Shown here piece after piece: positions 1-7,493 of a DNA stretch of 64,000 bases (position 1 is its first letter; each line of letters starts with the position of its first letter). The stretch comes from Pandoraea sputorum (GTDB lineage Bacteria; Pseudomonadota; Gammaproteobacteria; Burkholderiales; Burkholderiaceae). Both the position numbers and the translations under genes were made by a program. A model generated the notes under the pieces. It worked only from the letters and a program-made list of their open reading frames with translations, was not told the origin of the DNA and did no database searches. The stretch lies in contig NZ_CP010431.2 in NCBI RefSeq assembly GCF_000814845.2, positions 3,224,001-3,288,000 of the forward strand, read 5' to 3'.

Positions 1-1077
1 GTTCGTGAACATGCCGCCCGCCTGGAAAGAGGTGTTTTCACCGGCAAACACGTTGATCCACTGACGATCGGGGTAATACTTGCTTCCGGGCTCGTTTGGA
101 ACCATGTCCACCATGACGACCTTGCTCATCTTGAACGCGGTTTGAGCTGCCTGGTCGAGCAAGGTACGTCGCTCTGGCGTCGGGTTGAACGGCTTGCCTT
201 TCTCAATACCGATCGTGTGGAGAAAGCCTCGCATATCCAGATCACTCGGATCGACGTATTCGCTTTCGATCAGACGCGACAACATGCCGAAATACGCACC
301 ATCTCTCGGGAAAAGCATATTCGCCGGAGTCTGGTTTGCGTCAGGGAATTGCATTGGCTTCGCGCTGCTCTTCTTTCCGAGCGGATAGATGCGCGTCGAG
401 GCGATCTCCGCGTTCGGCTTGGAGAGGTCTTTCGGGTCGGAGAAGAAAGCGCGCCAGAAAAGGAACACGTTGTATGTGCGCGAGCGATAGACAAACGATC
501 CTTTGGGCACATCTTTCGGCTCCCCCTTGAAATCGGGAGGAAGCAGCACATAGATGCCCCCTTTCCCTTTATCGGGTCCGGCAAAGCCGACATCCCCCGT
601 CCACGTATGACTGTTGAGCGTCGGGCCGACTAATGGGCGCTGAAAAAAATCGTCGAAAATGCCTTGCACGCCAGCGGGTACTTCAACGACGAGCGGACCA
701 TCTTTATGCAGGTCGAGATACCCCATGGCGTAAACAACGTCGGAATTCGGTGTCGTCACCTGAGTGGTTGCCTTGATGCGCTCCTTCCACACCGGAAGCA
801 CGTTGTAGCCCGCCCCAAAAGTCTTCTCCGAGCCTTCCTTCATCGCCCACATATTCACCGCGGGCAGCGACCAGAGATATGTCTGGGTCGCGCGCTGAAA
901 AATCAGTTCATCCTGAAGCGTGCGCGAAGTGCTCGCGCTCGGATAATCCCTTTCGAATGGCAAGTCTGCCAGAGACTGATACCGCGAATTAGACGTTTGC
1001 GCATGGCCCGCCGTCGCCAGACAGAGCATGATTGCTGTGATTGCAATTTGAGTGTGCGTGCTTCTTAGCGGCTTCAT
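1..1077 (-). CDS. DUF1254/DUF1214 domain-containing exported protein (3' end cut by window edge)
   Basis: The frame is open for 359 codons from an ATG at 1077 to the window edge, so the C-terminal part is missing. Residues 1-26 form a Sec-type signal peptide (basic start, hydrophobic core, cleavage near GHA-Q). The body has the DUF1254 pattern: an aromatic-rich start with YLWSLPAVNMWAMKEG, then TPNSDVVYAMGYLDL and a GPLVVEVP segment. It resembles the divergently transcribed gene at 1367, so the two are probably paralogues. A GGAG lies about 9 nt before the ATG. The family is common in Burkholderiales; its biochemical role is not established and I do not assign one. Confidence 0.85.
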   Translation of the reverse strand, partial: MKPLRSTHTQIAITAIMLCLATAGHAQTSNSRYQSLADLPFERDYPSASTSRTLQDELIFQRATQTYLWSLPAVNMWAMKEGSEKTFGAGYNVLPVWKERIKATTQVTTPNSDVVYAMGYLDLHKDGPLVVEVPAGVQGIFDDFFQRPLVGPTLNSHTWTGDVGFAGPDKGKGGIYVLLPPDFKGEPKDVPKGSFVYRSRTYNVFLFWRAFFSDPKDLSKPNAEIASTRIYPLGKKSSAKPMQFPDANQTPANMLFPRDGAYFGMLSRLIESEYVDPSDLDMRGFLHTIGIEKGKPFNPTPERRTLLDQAAQTAFKMSKVVMVDMVPNEPGSKYYPDRQWINVFAGENTSFQAGGMFTN

Positions 1078-1366
1078 GAACGTGGCTCCGGAGTGCGAAA
1101 GTGAAAACTTTCCTATGACGCTCGACTACCGCCAGCCGTCCGGGTGGTGGCATGACAGAGAGCAGCAGCTTGTCTGTGGGGAATTTAGCGAGCCGTTGGC
1201 AAACATGGAAGACGTTTGCCCAAAATTGCACCAAAGGGCAGATGCATTGCCCCAACTCCCTATCGCTACGGAGAAACGCGCCGTTGATACTGCAAATTGT
1301 CTTGATTTGTGTTCAGAGCGCACATACCGCGACAGGCGGGAACCACAGTGATATTGCGAGGGTGAT

Positions 1367-2920
1367 ATGGCGGATCGTGAAGGCGTTAATCTGGCCCGTA
1401 GACTAGTGACAGTACTGGGTGGCATCGCTCCGGTCGTGTACGCATCCACCTTTGCGGGTGTGCGCGACGCAAGCGCAGCTACGCAGGCGAAGCGTACGGA
1501 GACGGACGCAACTGAGTCCGCAAGGACTGGTCCGTCCGCCGCGACGCAAGTTCAGCCGCCCAAAGGCATCGACATGCACGCGGGATATGCGCAGGTCGTC
1601 GCACGGTTGGCGTATGTCTGGGGCTGGCCGATGGTCAACATGTTGAACCGCTTCGCACGCATTACCCAGGCCCCGCATCCCGGATTACTCAACGGTGTAC
1701 TTCCGGCCGCGCCACGTGGGCAGATCGCCATGCTGCACGACTACATCGATCCGGCCGAGACGTTCGTTACCTGTCCAAATCAGGATGTGGTGTACGGTCT
1801 GGGATTCTTTTCGCTTGATGAAGAGCCGGTGGTGATTCAGGTGCCGGATTTCGGCACTCGCTTCTGGGTCTATGCACTGTATGACGCCCGTACGAATCAG
1901 TTCGGACACGTCGGCAAGCCGTACAAATCGCGCCGTGGATTCTACTTACTGGCAGGACCGAACTGGAAAGGAAAAACGCCGACAGGCATCACCGAAGTCG
2001 TGCGCTGCCCTACGGCGCTTGCCAACGCGATTCCGCGAGTCTTCATGAACGACACCGAAGAGGACCGCAAGGCGATTCAATCCGTGATCAATCAGGTCGT
2101 CGCTTATCCGCTGACGCAATTCGACGGAAAAATGAAAACTATTGCGTGGCGCGACGCCCCTGACATCACGCCGCCAACTCAGGCGAATGCAGAGAAAGCG
2201 GAAGCTGGAGAGACAAAATGGGTGATCCCGGAAAAGTTCTTCGATCAGTTCGATCAGGTCCTGAGTACTGTGCCGCCTCTGCCGGGAGAGGAAGCGATGT
2301 ATGCCCAATTCCGGTCATTGATGGAAGTCGCTGGGCGCGATGCTGAAATCAAGAAAACGATCGTGCAGACTGCCATCGATACGGAGCGCGATGCTATCGA
2401 TCCGTTTTTCCAATGGCGCCATAACGGTGTGCCGGCAGGCAATGGTTGGAATCGCTCAAAGAACAACGCGCAGAGCGGATTCGACTACTTCGATCGCACA
2501 GGCACGGCCAAGTCGAACATGTTCGACAATCGCCCCGAGGAAACACAGTATTTCTACACCGACGTTGACGCCTCGGGCGCGCAATTGGTCGGTGGCAGCA
2601 CCTACGAGATCGTTTTTGCAAAGGGAGAGGAGCCGCCAGTCAATGGCTTCTGGTCACTCACGCTTTATAACGACAAGCACCTGTTCCATCCCAACGATCT
2701 GAAGCGGTATTCGCTTGGAACAAAGAACACCACGCTCAAGCGAAATCAGGACGGCTCGCTGTCGCTATACGCTGGCATTAAGTCTCCAGGCGCGGATAAA
2801 GCGGCGAATTGGCTACCGGCTCCCGGCGGGAAATTCTCTTTGTACATCCGTGCGTACTGGGGCAAGTCGCCGATTCTCGACGGCTCGTGGAAGCCGCCCC
2901 GAATCAACAAAGTTGGTTGA
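1367..2920 (+). CDS. DUF1254 and DUF1214 domain-containing protein
   Basis: This 517-aa protein starts at an ATG preceded by GAGGGTGAT. The N-terminus has an Arg pair (LARRLV) followed by a hydrophobic stretch and an Ala-rich region, which suggests export. About residues 75-200 match DUF1254 ([51 protein letters not shown]). About 400-505 match DUF1214 ([30 protein letters not shown]). The length is normal for the two-domain form. It faces away from the related gene at 1-1077, across a 289-bp gap that must hold both promoters. Function is unknown. An IS end begins only 7 bp after its stop codon, so the gene itself appears intact. Confidence 0.88.
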   Translation: MADREGVNLARRLVTVLGGIAPVVYASTFAGVRDASAATQAKRTETDATESARTGPSAATQVQPPKGIDMHAGYAQVVARLAYVWGWPMVNMLNRFARITQAPHPGLLNGVLPAAPRGQIAMLHDYIDPAETFVTCPNQDVVYGLGFFSLDEEPVVIQVPDFGTRFWVYALYDARTNQFGHVGKPYKSRRGFYLLAGPNWKGKTPTGITEVVRCPTALANAIPRVFMNDTEEDRKAIQSVINQVVAYPLTQFDGKMKTIAWRDAPDITPPTQANAEKAEAGETKWVIPEKFFDQFDQVLSTVPPLPGEEAMYAQFRSLMEVAGRDAEIKKTIVQTAIDTERDAIDPFFQWRHNGVPAGNGWNRSKNNAQSGFDYFDRTGTAKSNMFDNRPEETQYFYTDVDASGAQLVGGSTYEIVFAKGEEPPVNGFWSLTLYNDKHLFHPNDLKRYSLGTKNTTLKRNQDGSLSLYAGIKSPGADKAANWLPAPGGKFSLYIRAYWGKSPILDGSWKPPRINKVG

Positions 2921-2927
2921 GGTAGCT

Positions 2928-3140
2928 TGACCCGCCCCCCAGAAAACAGTGCCGCTGAAAGATAGAAAATCCGACATGATTTTGACCGTTTGAAACGCAA
3001 GACACGCCATGAAGACGAGCAAGTTCACGCAAACACAGATCGCGTTTGCCTTGGAGCAGGCGGAGCTGGGTGCGAAGGTCGAAGAGGTGTGTGCCGTAAG
3101 CTGGGAATCAGCGAAGCTGACATTCTGCAACTGGAAGTGA
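2928..3140 (+). mobile_element. Remnant of an IS3-family (IS407-like) insertion sequence, left end only
   Basis: From 2928 the sequence TGACCCGCCCCCCAGAAAAC looks like the terminal inverted repeat of IS407-group IS3 elements, whose ends begin with TGA followed by a C-rich run. It is followed at the right distance by the start of an orfA-like frame at 3009. Homology stops at about 3140. I found no right-hand inverted repeat, orfB or DDE domain, so only about 210 bp remain. The element touches the end of the DUF1254 gene and marks the left side of the accessory stretch. Confidence 0.7.
3009..3140 (+). pseudogene. Degenerate IS3-family transposase OrfA, N-terminal fragment
   Basis: The frame starts MKTSKFTQTQIAFALEQAE, the classic N-terminus of IS407-type OrfA (helix-turn-helix of the IS3 orfA family). 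It reads well as far as VEEVC. A two-base TG duplication near 3089 then moves the conserved RKLGISEA motif into another frame. A one-base insertion near 3117 restores the start frame for TFCNWK, and a TGA follows at 3138-3140. The intact protein is about 90 residues, so this is a 43-residue relic. No function is expected. Confidence 0.7.
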
Positions 3141-3262
3141 ATCCGTCGATCGACCGCTGCAGGAAGGAAATGCGAAATCTCGCCACTGCTCTGTGATCCC
3201 GCCTACGGACCGTTGAACGCCGGTCTTTATCGCGGCATAGGGGTTAATCCACACCACACAAA

Positions 3263-3282
3263 CACTGTATGCAAATACAGTA
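3263..3282. promoter_or_regulatory. LexA (SOS) box
   Basis: CACTGTATGCAAATACAGTA contains CTGT-N8-ACAG exactly at 3265-3280, with the flanking A and TA of the extended enterobacterial/betaproteobacterial consensus. It lies 46 bp upstream of a small ORF with an excellent ribosome binding site (ATG 3329). The leftward side has only the IS relic, so the plus-strand small ORFs are the probable targets. Confidence 0.7.
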
Positions 3283-3328
3283 TTTGTGCTGATTTGCCTC
3301 CCGCATTAGCGCCACGAGGGAGGCGACC

Positions 3329-3427
3329 ATGCGAGATCCACACACAGCACGATTCATCGTCATCCCTTTCCGCAAAGGGGGCGGCGGTGATCTGCTGCGC
3401 ATCGAAGTGTGGCCAGTCGGGAGGTGA
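3329..3427 (+). CDS. SOS-linked small ORF A, 32 residues, unknown
   Basis: ATG at 3329 is preceded by GAGGGAGG with five bases between, a strong ribosome binding site, and by the LexA box 46 bp further up. The product begins MRDPHTARFIVIPFRKGGGG and ends ...LRIEVWPVGR. The stop TGA at 3425 sits in GGGAGGTGA, so the end of this ORF supplies the ribosome binding site of the next frame (GTG 3430). It may be a genuine small protein. Alternatively it may be the front half of a roughly 70-residue protein split from ORF B by a frameshift, since both halves have plausible amphipathic composition. I do not recognise the family. Confidence 0.4.
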   Translation: MRDPHTARFIVIPFRKGGGGDLLRIEVWPVGR

Positions 3428-3429
3428 AC

Positions 3430-3546
3430 GTGCGTCGCGCAGTCGAAGAACGGGTCTTTCGCAGGCGCGAAGCCGAGCACATGGAGTTGGGTCTGCACGG
3501 CATCGAAATCTCGTGTGTGGCAATTCACCAAGCCCGGGAAGAATAG
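3430..3546 (+). CDS. SOS-linked small ORF B, 38 residues, unknown
   Basis: GTG at 3430 lies five bases after GGGAGG, two bases past the stop of ORF A and in another frame, an arrangement typical of translational coupling. The product is charged (RRAVEERVFRRREAEHMELG, then GIEISCVAIHQAREE). It ends at TAG 3544, and the same frame continues immediately with ATG 3547 (ORF C). It is either a real coupled small ORF or the back half of a gene whose front half is ORF A. No family is recognised. Confidence 0.35.
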   Translation: MRRAVEERVFRRREAEHMELGLHGIEISCVAIHQAREE

Positions 3547-3654
3547 ATGGGCGCGACAAAACTCATCGCGCTTGAATGCTTTCTGGGGGGATTTCGGGGA
3601 AGTAAGGTGCCGCAGGGATTGTTACCGCAAATGCGAGGCGAGTCAGCGCGATGA
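3547..3654 (+). CDS. Small ORF C, 35 residues, in frame after an amber codon
   Basis: The ATG follows directly on the TAG that ends ORF B, in the same frame. The 35-residue product runs MGATKLIALECFLGGFRGSK to ...RGESAR, with TGA at 3652. Its stop overlaps another ATG (ATGA at 3651), which opens a 16-codon frame. The ribosome binding site is weak (GGGAAGAATAG). It could be the tail of ORF B after a premature amber codon, or a chance frame. Low confidence. Confidence 0.22.
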   Translation: MGATKLIALECFLGGFRGSKVPQGLLPQMRGESAR

Positions 3655-3870
3655 GGGCACAGCGACACCGTTACACGAATTGCATTGTGATCAGTGCATA
3701 ACCCGCGTATAAGTGGAGTATCGAACATCAAGTCTGACTTTTATCGATCCAGCGTCGATCACAGCGATCTTTGCGAGACACTTCCGATCTCTGAATTTCT
3801 TGTTTGTCCGCCACTGGCGACCAGTCACGCATCCCGTGATGACAGTTCGTCGGGAAAACCAGGGGTTCAC

Positions 3871-4083
3871 ATGAGCACCGGAATTGTTAAGTGGTTCAAC
3901 GACAGCAAAGGTTTCGGCTTCATCAAGCCGGATGATGGCAGCGAAGATCTGTTCGCGCACTTCTCGGAAATCCAGCCTCAAGGGCGCACGGAATTTCGAT
4001 CTCTCCAGGAAAATCAGCACGTCTCGTACGACGTCACGCGTGGCCCAAAGGGCTTGCAGGCCTCAAACATCAAGCCCGCGTAA
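3871..4083 (+). CDS. Cold-shock domain protein (CspA family)
   Basis: The 70-aa protein [20 protein letters not shown]... is a single cold-shock OB-fold domain. RNP1 is visible as KGFGFI at residues 13-18 and RNP2 as DLFAHFS at 26-32; the more usual RNP2 is DIFVHFS. ATG 3871 is chosen because the family starts exactly there, although the frame is open further upstream. The domain binds single-stranded RNA or DNA and usually acts as an RNA chaperone. A leader of more than 200 bp without another supported gene precedes it, as is common for csp genes. It stands alone among poorly conserved small ORFs in the accessory stretch. Confidence 0.93.
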   Translation: MSTGIVKWFNDSKGFGFIKPDDGSEDLFAHFSEIQPQGRTEFRSLQENQHVSYDVTRGPKGLQASNIKPA

Positions 4084-4157
4084 CTTCTTCCTTTGCTTTC
4101 CCGAATCATCGTGCACGCGCGCGATGATGTGGGTCCGCTCGACCTGCCGGAGGAAAT

Positions 4158-4442
4158 ATGTCCCAAGTCACATCGTCATACAGGGGCTTTCGCTTAGTAA
4201 CGTTGGTGTTTCACGACCCCGCCGGAGATCCCTCTGGGAAGAAGCACGAAAGGTTGCTCGCCGTTTCTGTACGCGTAACCCCGGACGATTCAGATGATCG
4301 CGTTCCGTCACCGGAATCGCGCGTATTTCGGCTTGAAAGTGTTCTGTTTGATTCAATCGGTGACGCGCGGCGTGCCGGTGATAAATTTGGGCGCACGTTG
4401 GTCGATCAATTAATCGACCAGACGACGGCGCACGCATCATGA
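4158..4442 (+). CDS. Hypothetical protein, 94 aa
   Basis: ATG 4158 is preceded by GGAGGAAAT, a near-perfect ribosome binding site, 74 bp after the cold-shock gene. The product has an RGFRLVTLVFHDPAGDPSG start, a DDSDD acidic patch around residue 45, a predicted strand-rich middle (RVFRLESVLFDSIGDARRAGD) and a helical end. There is no signal peptide or membrane segment. The frame is protein-like and probably real. It may be co-transcribed with the cold-shock gene. I do not recognise the family and assign no function. Confidence 0.65.
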   Translation: MSQVTSSYRGFRLVTLVFHDPAGDPSGKKHERLLAVSVRVTPDDSDDRVPSPESRVFRLESVLFDSIGDARRAGDKFGRTLVDQLIDQTTAHAS

Positions 4443-4636
4443 TGTTCGCCGCCCCCAACTGGTTCCTATACGCCGAATACACTCCTCCAGACAGGACGAG
4501 GTTCTGCTCAGTCCTCGCCATTGGCCGCGCAATAGCGATGAGCCGGCGAACCGTAGCCACACGATTTGCGCAACACGGTCGCATAGGCAAGTGGTTCCGT
4601 GAGCGGTCCTTGGAAAAGCAATATCAGCCCAACTGA
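4439..4636 (+). CDS. Possible small ORF, 65 aa, overlapping the previous stop
   Basis: ATG 4439 overlaps the stop of the preceding gene (ATGATG around TGA 4440), consistent with coupling, but there is no clear ribosome binding site of its own. The product is basic (RRTVATRFAQHGRIGKWFRE) after an aromatic start (MMFAAPNWFLYAEY). Similar-sized frames exist on the other strand here, so this may be chance. Unknown function. Confidence 0.25.
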   Translation: MMFAAPNWFLYAEYTPPDRTRFCSVLAIGRAIAMSRRTVATRFAQHGRIGKWFRERSLEKQYQPN

Positions 4637-4690
4637 GTTTCGAGTCTAAGCGAAACACCGGGCCCCCTAAAACTCTTATAGGAGCATGAA

Positions 4691-4888
4691 ATGCTCGCCC
4701 TTTCAGTGAAGGCCATAACGGCCGCGCTACAACACATCACCGAGAAAAACCCTAAACAGCCGTCCGAGGCAGTCATTAACGCCTTGTTGGCTAGAGAACT
4801 GATCCATCGAGTTGGCAGACACTTCGAACCCACCCAGTTTGGCCGAGCGTATTGTCGGCATGCGAATACACTCAGGCCGTCGTGGTAA
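4691..4888 (+). CDS. Hypothetical small protein, 65 aa
   Basis: ATG 4691 has AGGAG eight to nine bases upstream. The product is MLALSVKAITAALQHITEKN... with a helical N-terminal half, then ALLARELIHRVGRHFEPTQF. The length and start site look plausible, and no family is recognised. It sits between two stretches without supported genes in the accessory segment. Confidence 0.35.
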   Translation: MLALSVKAITAALQHITEKNPKQPSEAVINALLARELIHRVGRHFEPTQFGRAYCRHANTLRPSW

Positions 4889-5242
4889 CGCCTGAGCACC
4901 AGGTCATTGCGACACTGGCTGTTAGTGCGCCGTGCACAACGGTTGGGGGCGATTCAATGCATGGTCGCCATGTTGAATATCGTCAATGCGGCCCTATTCC
5001 GAGAAGGAATGGCAAAGAGAATAGCTGCGGACATCAGCCAACGTGGGGTGTATCGCACGTAGTCTGCATTTGCGCTATTTGAGTCTTACCCGCTATGCCG
5101 GTAGAAACAGAGTGTTCATCGACTTCCGTTGATCGACTGCAAAAGTGCCTGGAGACGGTCCCGGCATTTTCTGCGTTCAGGAATGCGTTTCTGAGCGCTC
5201 CCCACGCGGCCAAATACTCCCCTTAGATGTGAACGGGACAGC
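4889..5242. other. 354-bp stretch without a supported gene
   Basis: Frames here are short, lack ribosome binding sites and do not read like known families. I see no inverted repeats with T-runs and no tRNA-like structure. It looks like decayed accessory DNA. Confidence 0.5.
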
Positions 5243-5650
5243 TTGTTTGGCTATGTAGTCGTCATCAGTCATCCATTGGATCGCTATGACGATGTAGTCA
5301 TGGGCCCGTTGCAACGTATCGGTGGTCTGCTTTTCGCGGGCCGGGAGTCACAGCCGCAAGCCGATCGGCCCAACATCGACATCATCGGCGCATCACCCTC
5401 GCGGATCCGTCGTACCGTCAGGAATGATGTCGTCCACGTCAGCTATGCGGACCGTGAAAAGGCTGGTCAGCAGTGCAGTGGTGAGATCATTACCGGTTAC
5501 GAGCGCAGCCCCATCGAGTACCTAGTCAACTCTGGGTACTCGATTGGGCTGGGTTCAACGTGGCGGGACGCGATGTACACGTACGTCAGCACACGCGACT
5601 CGACTATCGCGGTGGAATATCAAACGAACAAGGGTTGGGAAGCCGCATAG
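5243..5650 (+). CDS. Hypothetical ORF, up to 135 aa, possibly a decayed gene
   Basis: The frame is open from a TTG at 5243 to TAG 5648, with no clear ribosome binding site; an internal ATG at 5300 (MGPLQRIGGLLFAG) is an alternative start. The composition is protein-like (NDVVHVSYADREKAGQ, then RDAMYTYVSTRDSTIAVEY), but no family is recognised. The same frame continues past the TAG into the recombinase remnant, so the two may be pieces of a larger decayed locus. Low confidence that it is expressed. Confidence 0.3.
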   Translation: MFGYVVVISHPLDRYDDVVMGPLQRIGGLLFAGRESQPQADRPNIDIIGASPSRIRRTVRNDVVHVSYADREKAGQQCSGEIITGYERSPIEYLVNSGYSIGLGSTWRDAMYTYVSTRDSTIAVEYQTNKGWEAA

Positions 5651-5863
5651 CGGCAAAAGAGAACGGCGGAAGGCGATTTCGAAATCACGCGCACGCTGCA
5701 CGATGCTTATCTCGCGCAGCAACACCTCCGCCCCGCTTCAATTTCCGCGAAGCTGGTCAGCCGCGCCAAAGACGCATACGATTTTGCTGAGCACGCTAAC
5801 CCTGCGACAACACATAAGCACTATGATCGTCGTCGAGTAGAACGGGCGTCGGCTACCGAATGA
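5651..5863 (+). pseudogene. Tyrosine recombinase (phage-type integrase), C-terminal remnant
   Basis: Translation of 5651-5863 gives 70 residues ending ...EHANPATTHKHYDRRRVERA and six more. A His followed about ten residues later by Tyr in HANPATTHKHYDRR is the conserved C-terminus of phage-type integrases (the family's GHAxxxTTxxHY), with the Tyr as catalytic nucleophile. No start codon, Arg-containing box I or core-binding domain is found upstream, and a TAG at 5648 closes the frame. The remnant ends 84 bp from the 3' end of tRNA-His, the usual place for an island integrase. It is a dead scar of an integration event. Confidence 0.6.
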
Positions 5864-5947
5864 GCGGGAAAATTTGATTTTCTGCGGGGAAATTTCCCGG
5901 AACGGGAAAATGAGGTGCGTCTAACGCTGAGAACTACAAGGGAATTT

Positions 5948-6024
5948 TGGGGTGACCGATGGGACTCGAACCCACGACGACTGGAATCACAATCCAGGAC
6001 TCTACCAACTGAGCTACGGCCACC
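5948..6024 (-). tRNA. tRNA-His (anticodon GUG)
   Basis: On the minus strand the sequence begins GGTGGCCGTAGCTCAGTTGG and folds as a cloverleaf with anticodon loop TTGTGAT (GTG, His). The T-arm is GTGGGTTCGAGTCCCAT. The extra G at position -1 pairs with C73, the tRNA-His identity feature, and CCA is encoded (5948-5950). The integrase remnant lies just beyond its 3' end. Confidence 0.97.
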
Positions 6025-6211
6025 GCCGTGATCAGCGCTTTGACTTGCTCGCTGAACAGAAACAAGATTATAGCGACGTTTTTATCGCGTTGCCAACTCT
6101 TTTTTCATTTCTTCGAAATATTTCTTCTCTCACGTGCACGATCGATGCGCGACATCGTCATCTCACGCGGCGAACGCTCGTCGCCGAACGTCGCCTCTTA
6201 CACATTGCATG

Positions 6212-7225
6212 TCACGCGGCAACGATCGATTGCACTTCGTCACGTTCGGAGAATGCGCCTGCACGCAGTTGGGCGCGCGCCTCTTCGAACGCACTCACGC
6301 CAGCCTTCAAACGCTTCGGGTCCGACAGCACGCGACGCCATCCGCGCGCGCCCGGCACGCCACGATATAGGCCCAGCGCATGACGCGTGATCGCGCCGAG
6401 ATACTGCCCCTTCTCCACTTGCGACGCCGCGTATTCGATCAACGCATCTTCCACTTCCTCACGCGACTTCACCGGTGACGCATCGCCATAAAAGCGCGCG
6501 TCGACCTCAGCAAGTACATAGGGGTTGTGATAGGCCTCGCGACCCAGCATTACGCCATCGACGTGCTGCAAGTGCAGCTCGACTTCATCGAGTGTTTTGA
6601 CGCCACCGTTGATCAGAATTTCAAGCTGCGGGAACACTTGCTTGAGACGGTAGGCATAGTCGTACTTCAGCGGGGGAATCTCACGATTTTCTTTCGGACT
6701 CAGGCCCTTAAGAATCGCGTTGCGCGCGTGGACGATGAACGTGGAGCATCCGGCTTCCGCGATCTTGCCCACGAAGTCCTCGACGAACGAGAAGGACTCG
6801 ACGTCATCGATGCCAATGCGATGCTTGACTGTCACCGGCACCTGCACCACGTCGCGCATCGCCTTCACACAATCCGCGACCAACGTCGGTTCAGCCATCA
6901 GACACGCACCGAATGCGCCGCGCTGTACGCGTTCCGACGGGCAACCGCAATTCAGGTTGATCTCGTCGTACCCCCACTGCTCGCCCAATTTCGCCGCGCG
7001 AGCCAGATCCTGCGGTTCACTCCCGCCCAGTTGCAACGCGACGGGATGCTCCACAGCATCGAAATCGAGATGACGCGCAACGTCGCCATACAACAGGGCA
7101 CCGGTCGTCACCATCTCGGTATACAGCCACGTGTGACGCGAAAGCTGACGATGAAAGACGCGACAGTGCTTATCCGTCCAATCCATCATCGGTGCGACGC
7201 TGACGCGGCGGGGAGGCAAGTTCAT
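6212..7225 (-). CDS. dusA: tRNA-dihydrouridine(20/20a) synthase DusA
   Basis: The 337-aa FMN-dependent TIM-barrel enzyme reduces uridines 20 and 20a of tRNA using NADPH. The N-terminus has VSVAPMMDWTDKHCRVFHR (FMN binding), followed by LQLGGSEPQDLARA. The catalytic Cys lies in NLNCGCPSERVQRGAFG, and IVHARNAILKGLSPKENREI is the DusA-type insertion with tRNA-contact residues. Further on come INGGVKT and GVMLGREAYHNPY (phosphate binding). The length matches DusA rather than DusB or DusC. It is transcribed in the same direction as tRNA-His, 187 bp upstream of it. Confidence 0.96.
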   Translation of the reverse strand: MNLPPRRVSVAPMMDWTDKHCRVFHRQLSRHTWLYTEMVTTGALLYGDVARHLDFDAVEHPVALQLGGSEPQDLARAAKLGEQWGYDEINLNCGCPSERVQRGAFGACLMAEPTLVADCVKAMRDVVQVPVTVKHRIGIDDVESFSFVEDFVGKIAEAGCSTFIVHARNAILKGLSPKENREIPPLKYDYAYRLKQVFPQLEILINGGVKTLDEVELHLQHVDGVMLGREAYHNPYVLAEVDARFYGDASPVKSREEVEDALIEYAASQVEKGQYLGAITRHALGLYRGVPGARGWRRVLSDPKRLKAGVSAFEEARAQLRAGAFSERDEVQSIVAA

Positions 7226-7493
7226 GCAAATTCCTTAGATACGGCAAAAACGCCGCCTCGCGCGCGTCAAACATCCTTTGCGCGACTGAGACGGAGTCTC
7301 TTAATAAGCAAAACCCAAAGTATACGTCATGACCTCATCGTCCGCCGGGACCGCAGGCACCGAGGACGCACGGCCATCGCCCCACCAGCAAGCCTTCCGA
7401 CAGGTTTTTCCGCAGGACAGGTCGACGCACCGGGAGTACACTTTCGCCTTCCGTCGATAACAAATTAACTATTCGGCAACAGGAGACGCCAAC

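Noticed and set aside
4824..4833. TCGAACCCAC match to the T-arm of tRNA-His as a possible second att site
   Set aside because: Only ten bases match and the flanks diverge, so it is within chance expectation and does not reach the tRNA 3' end.
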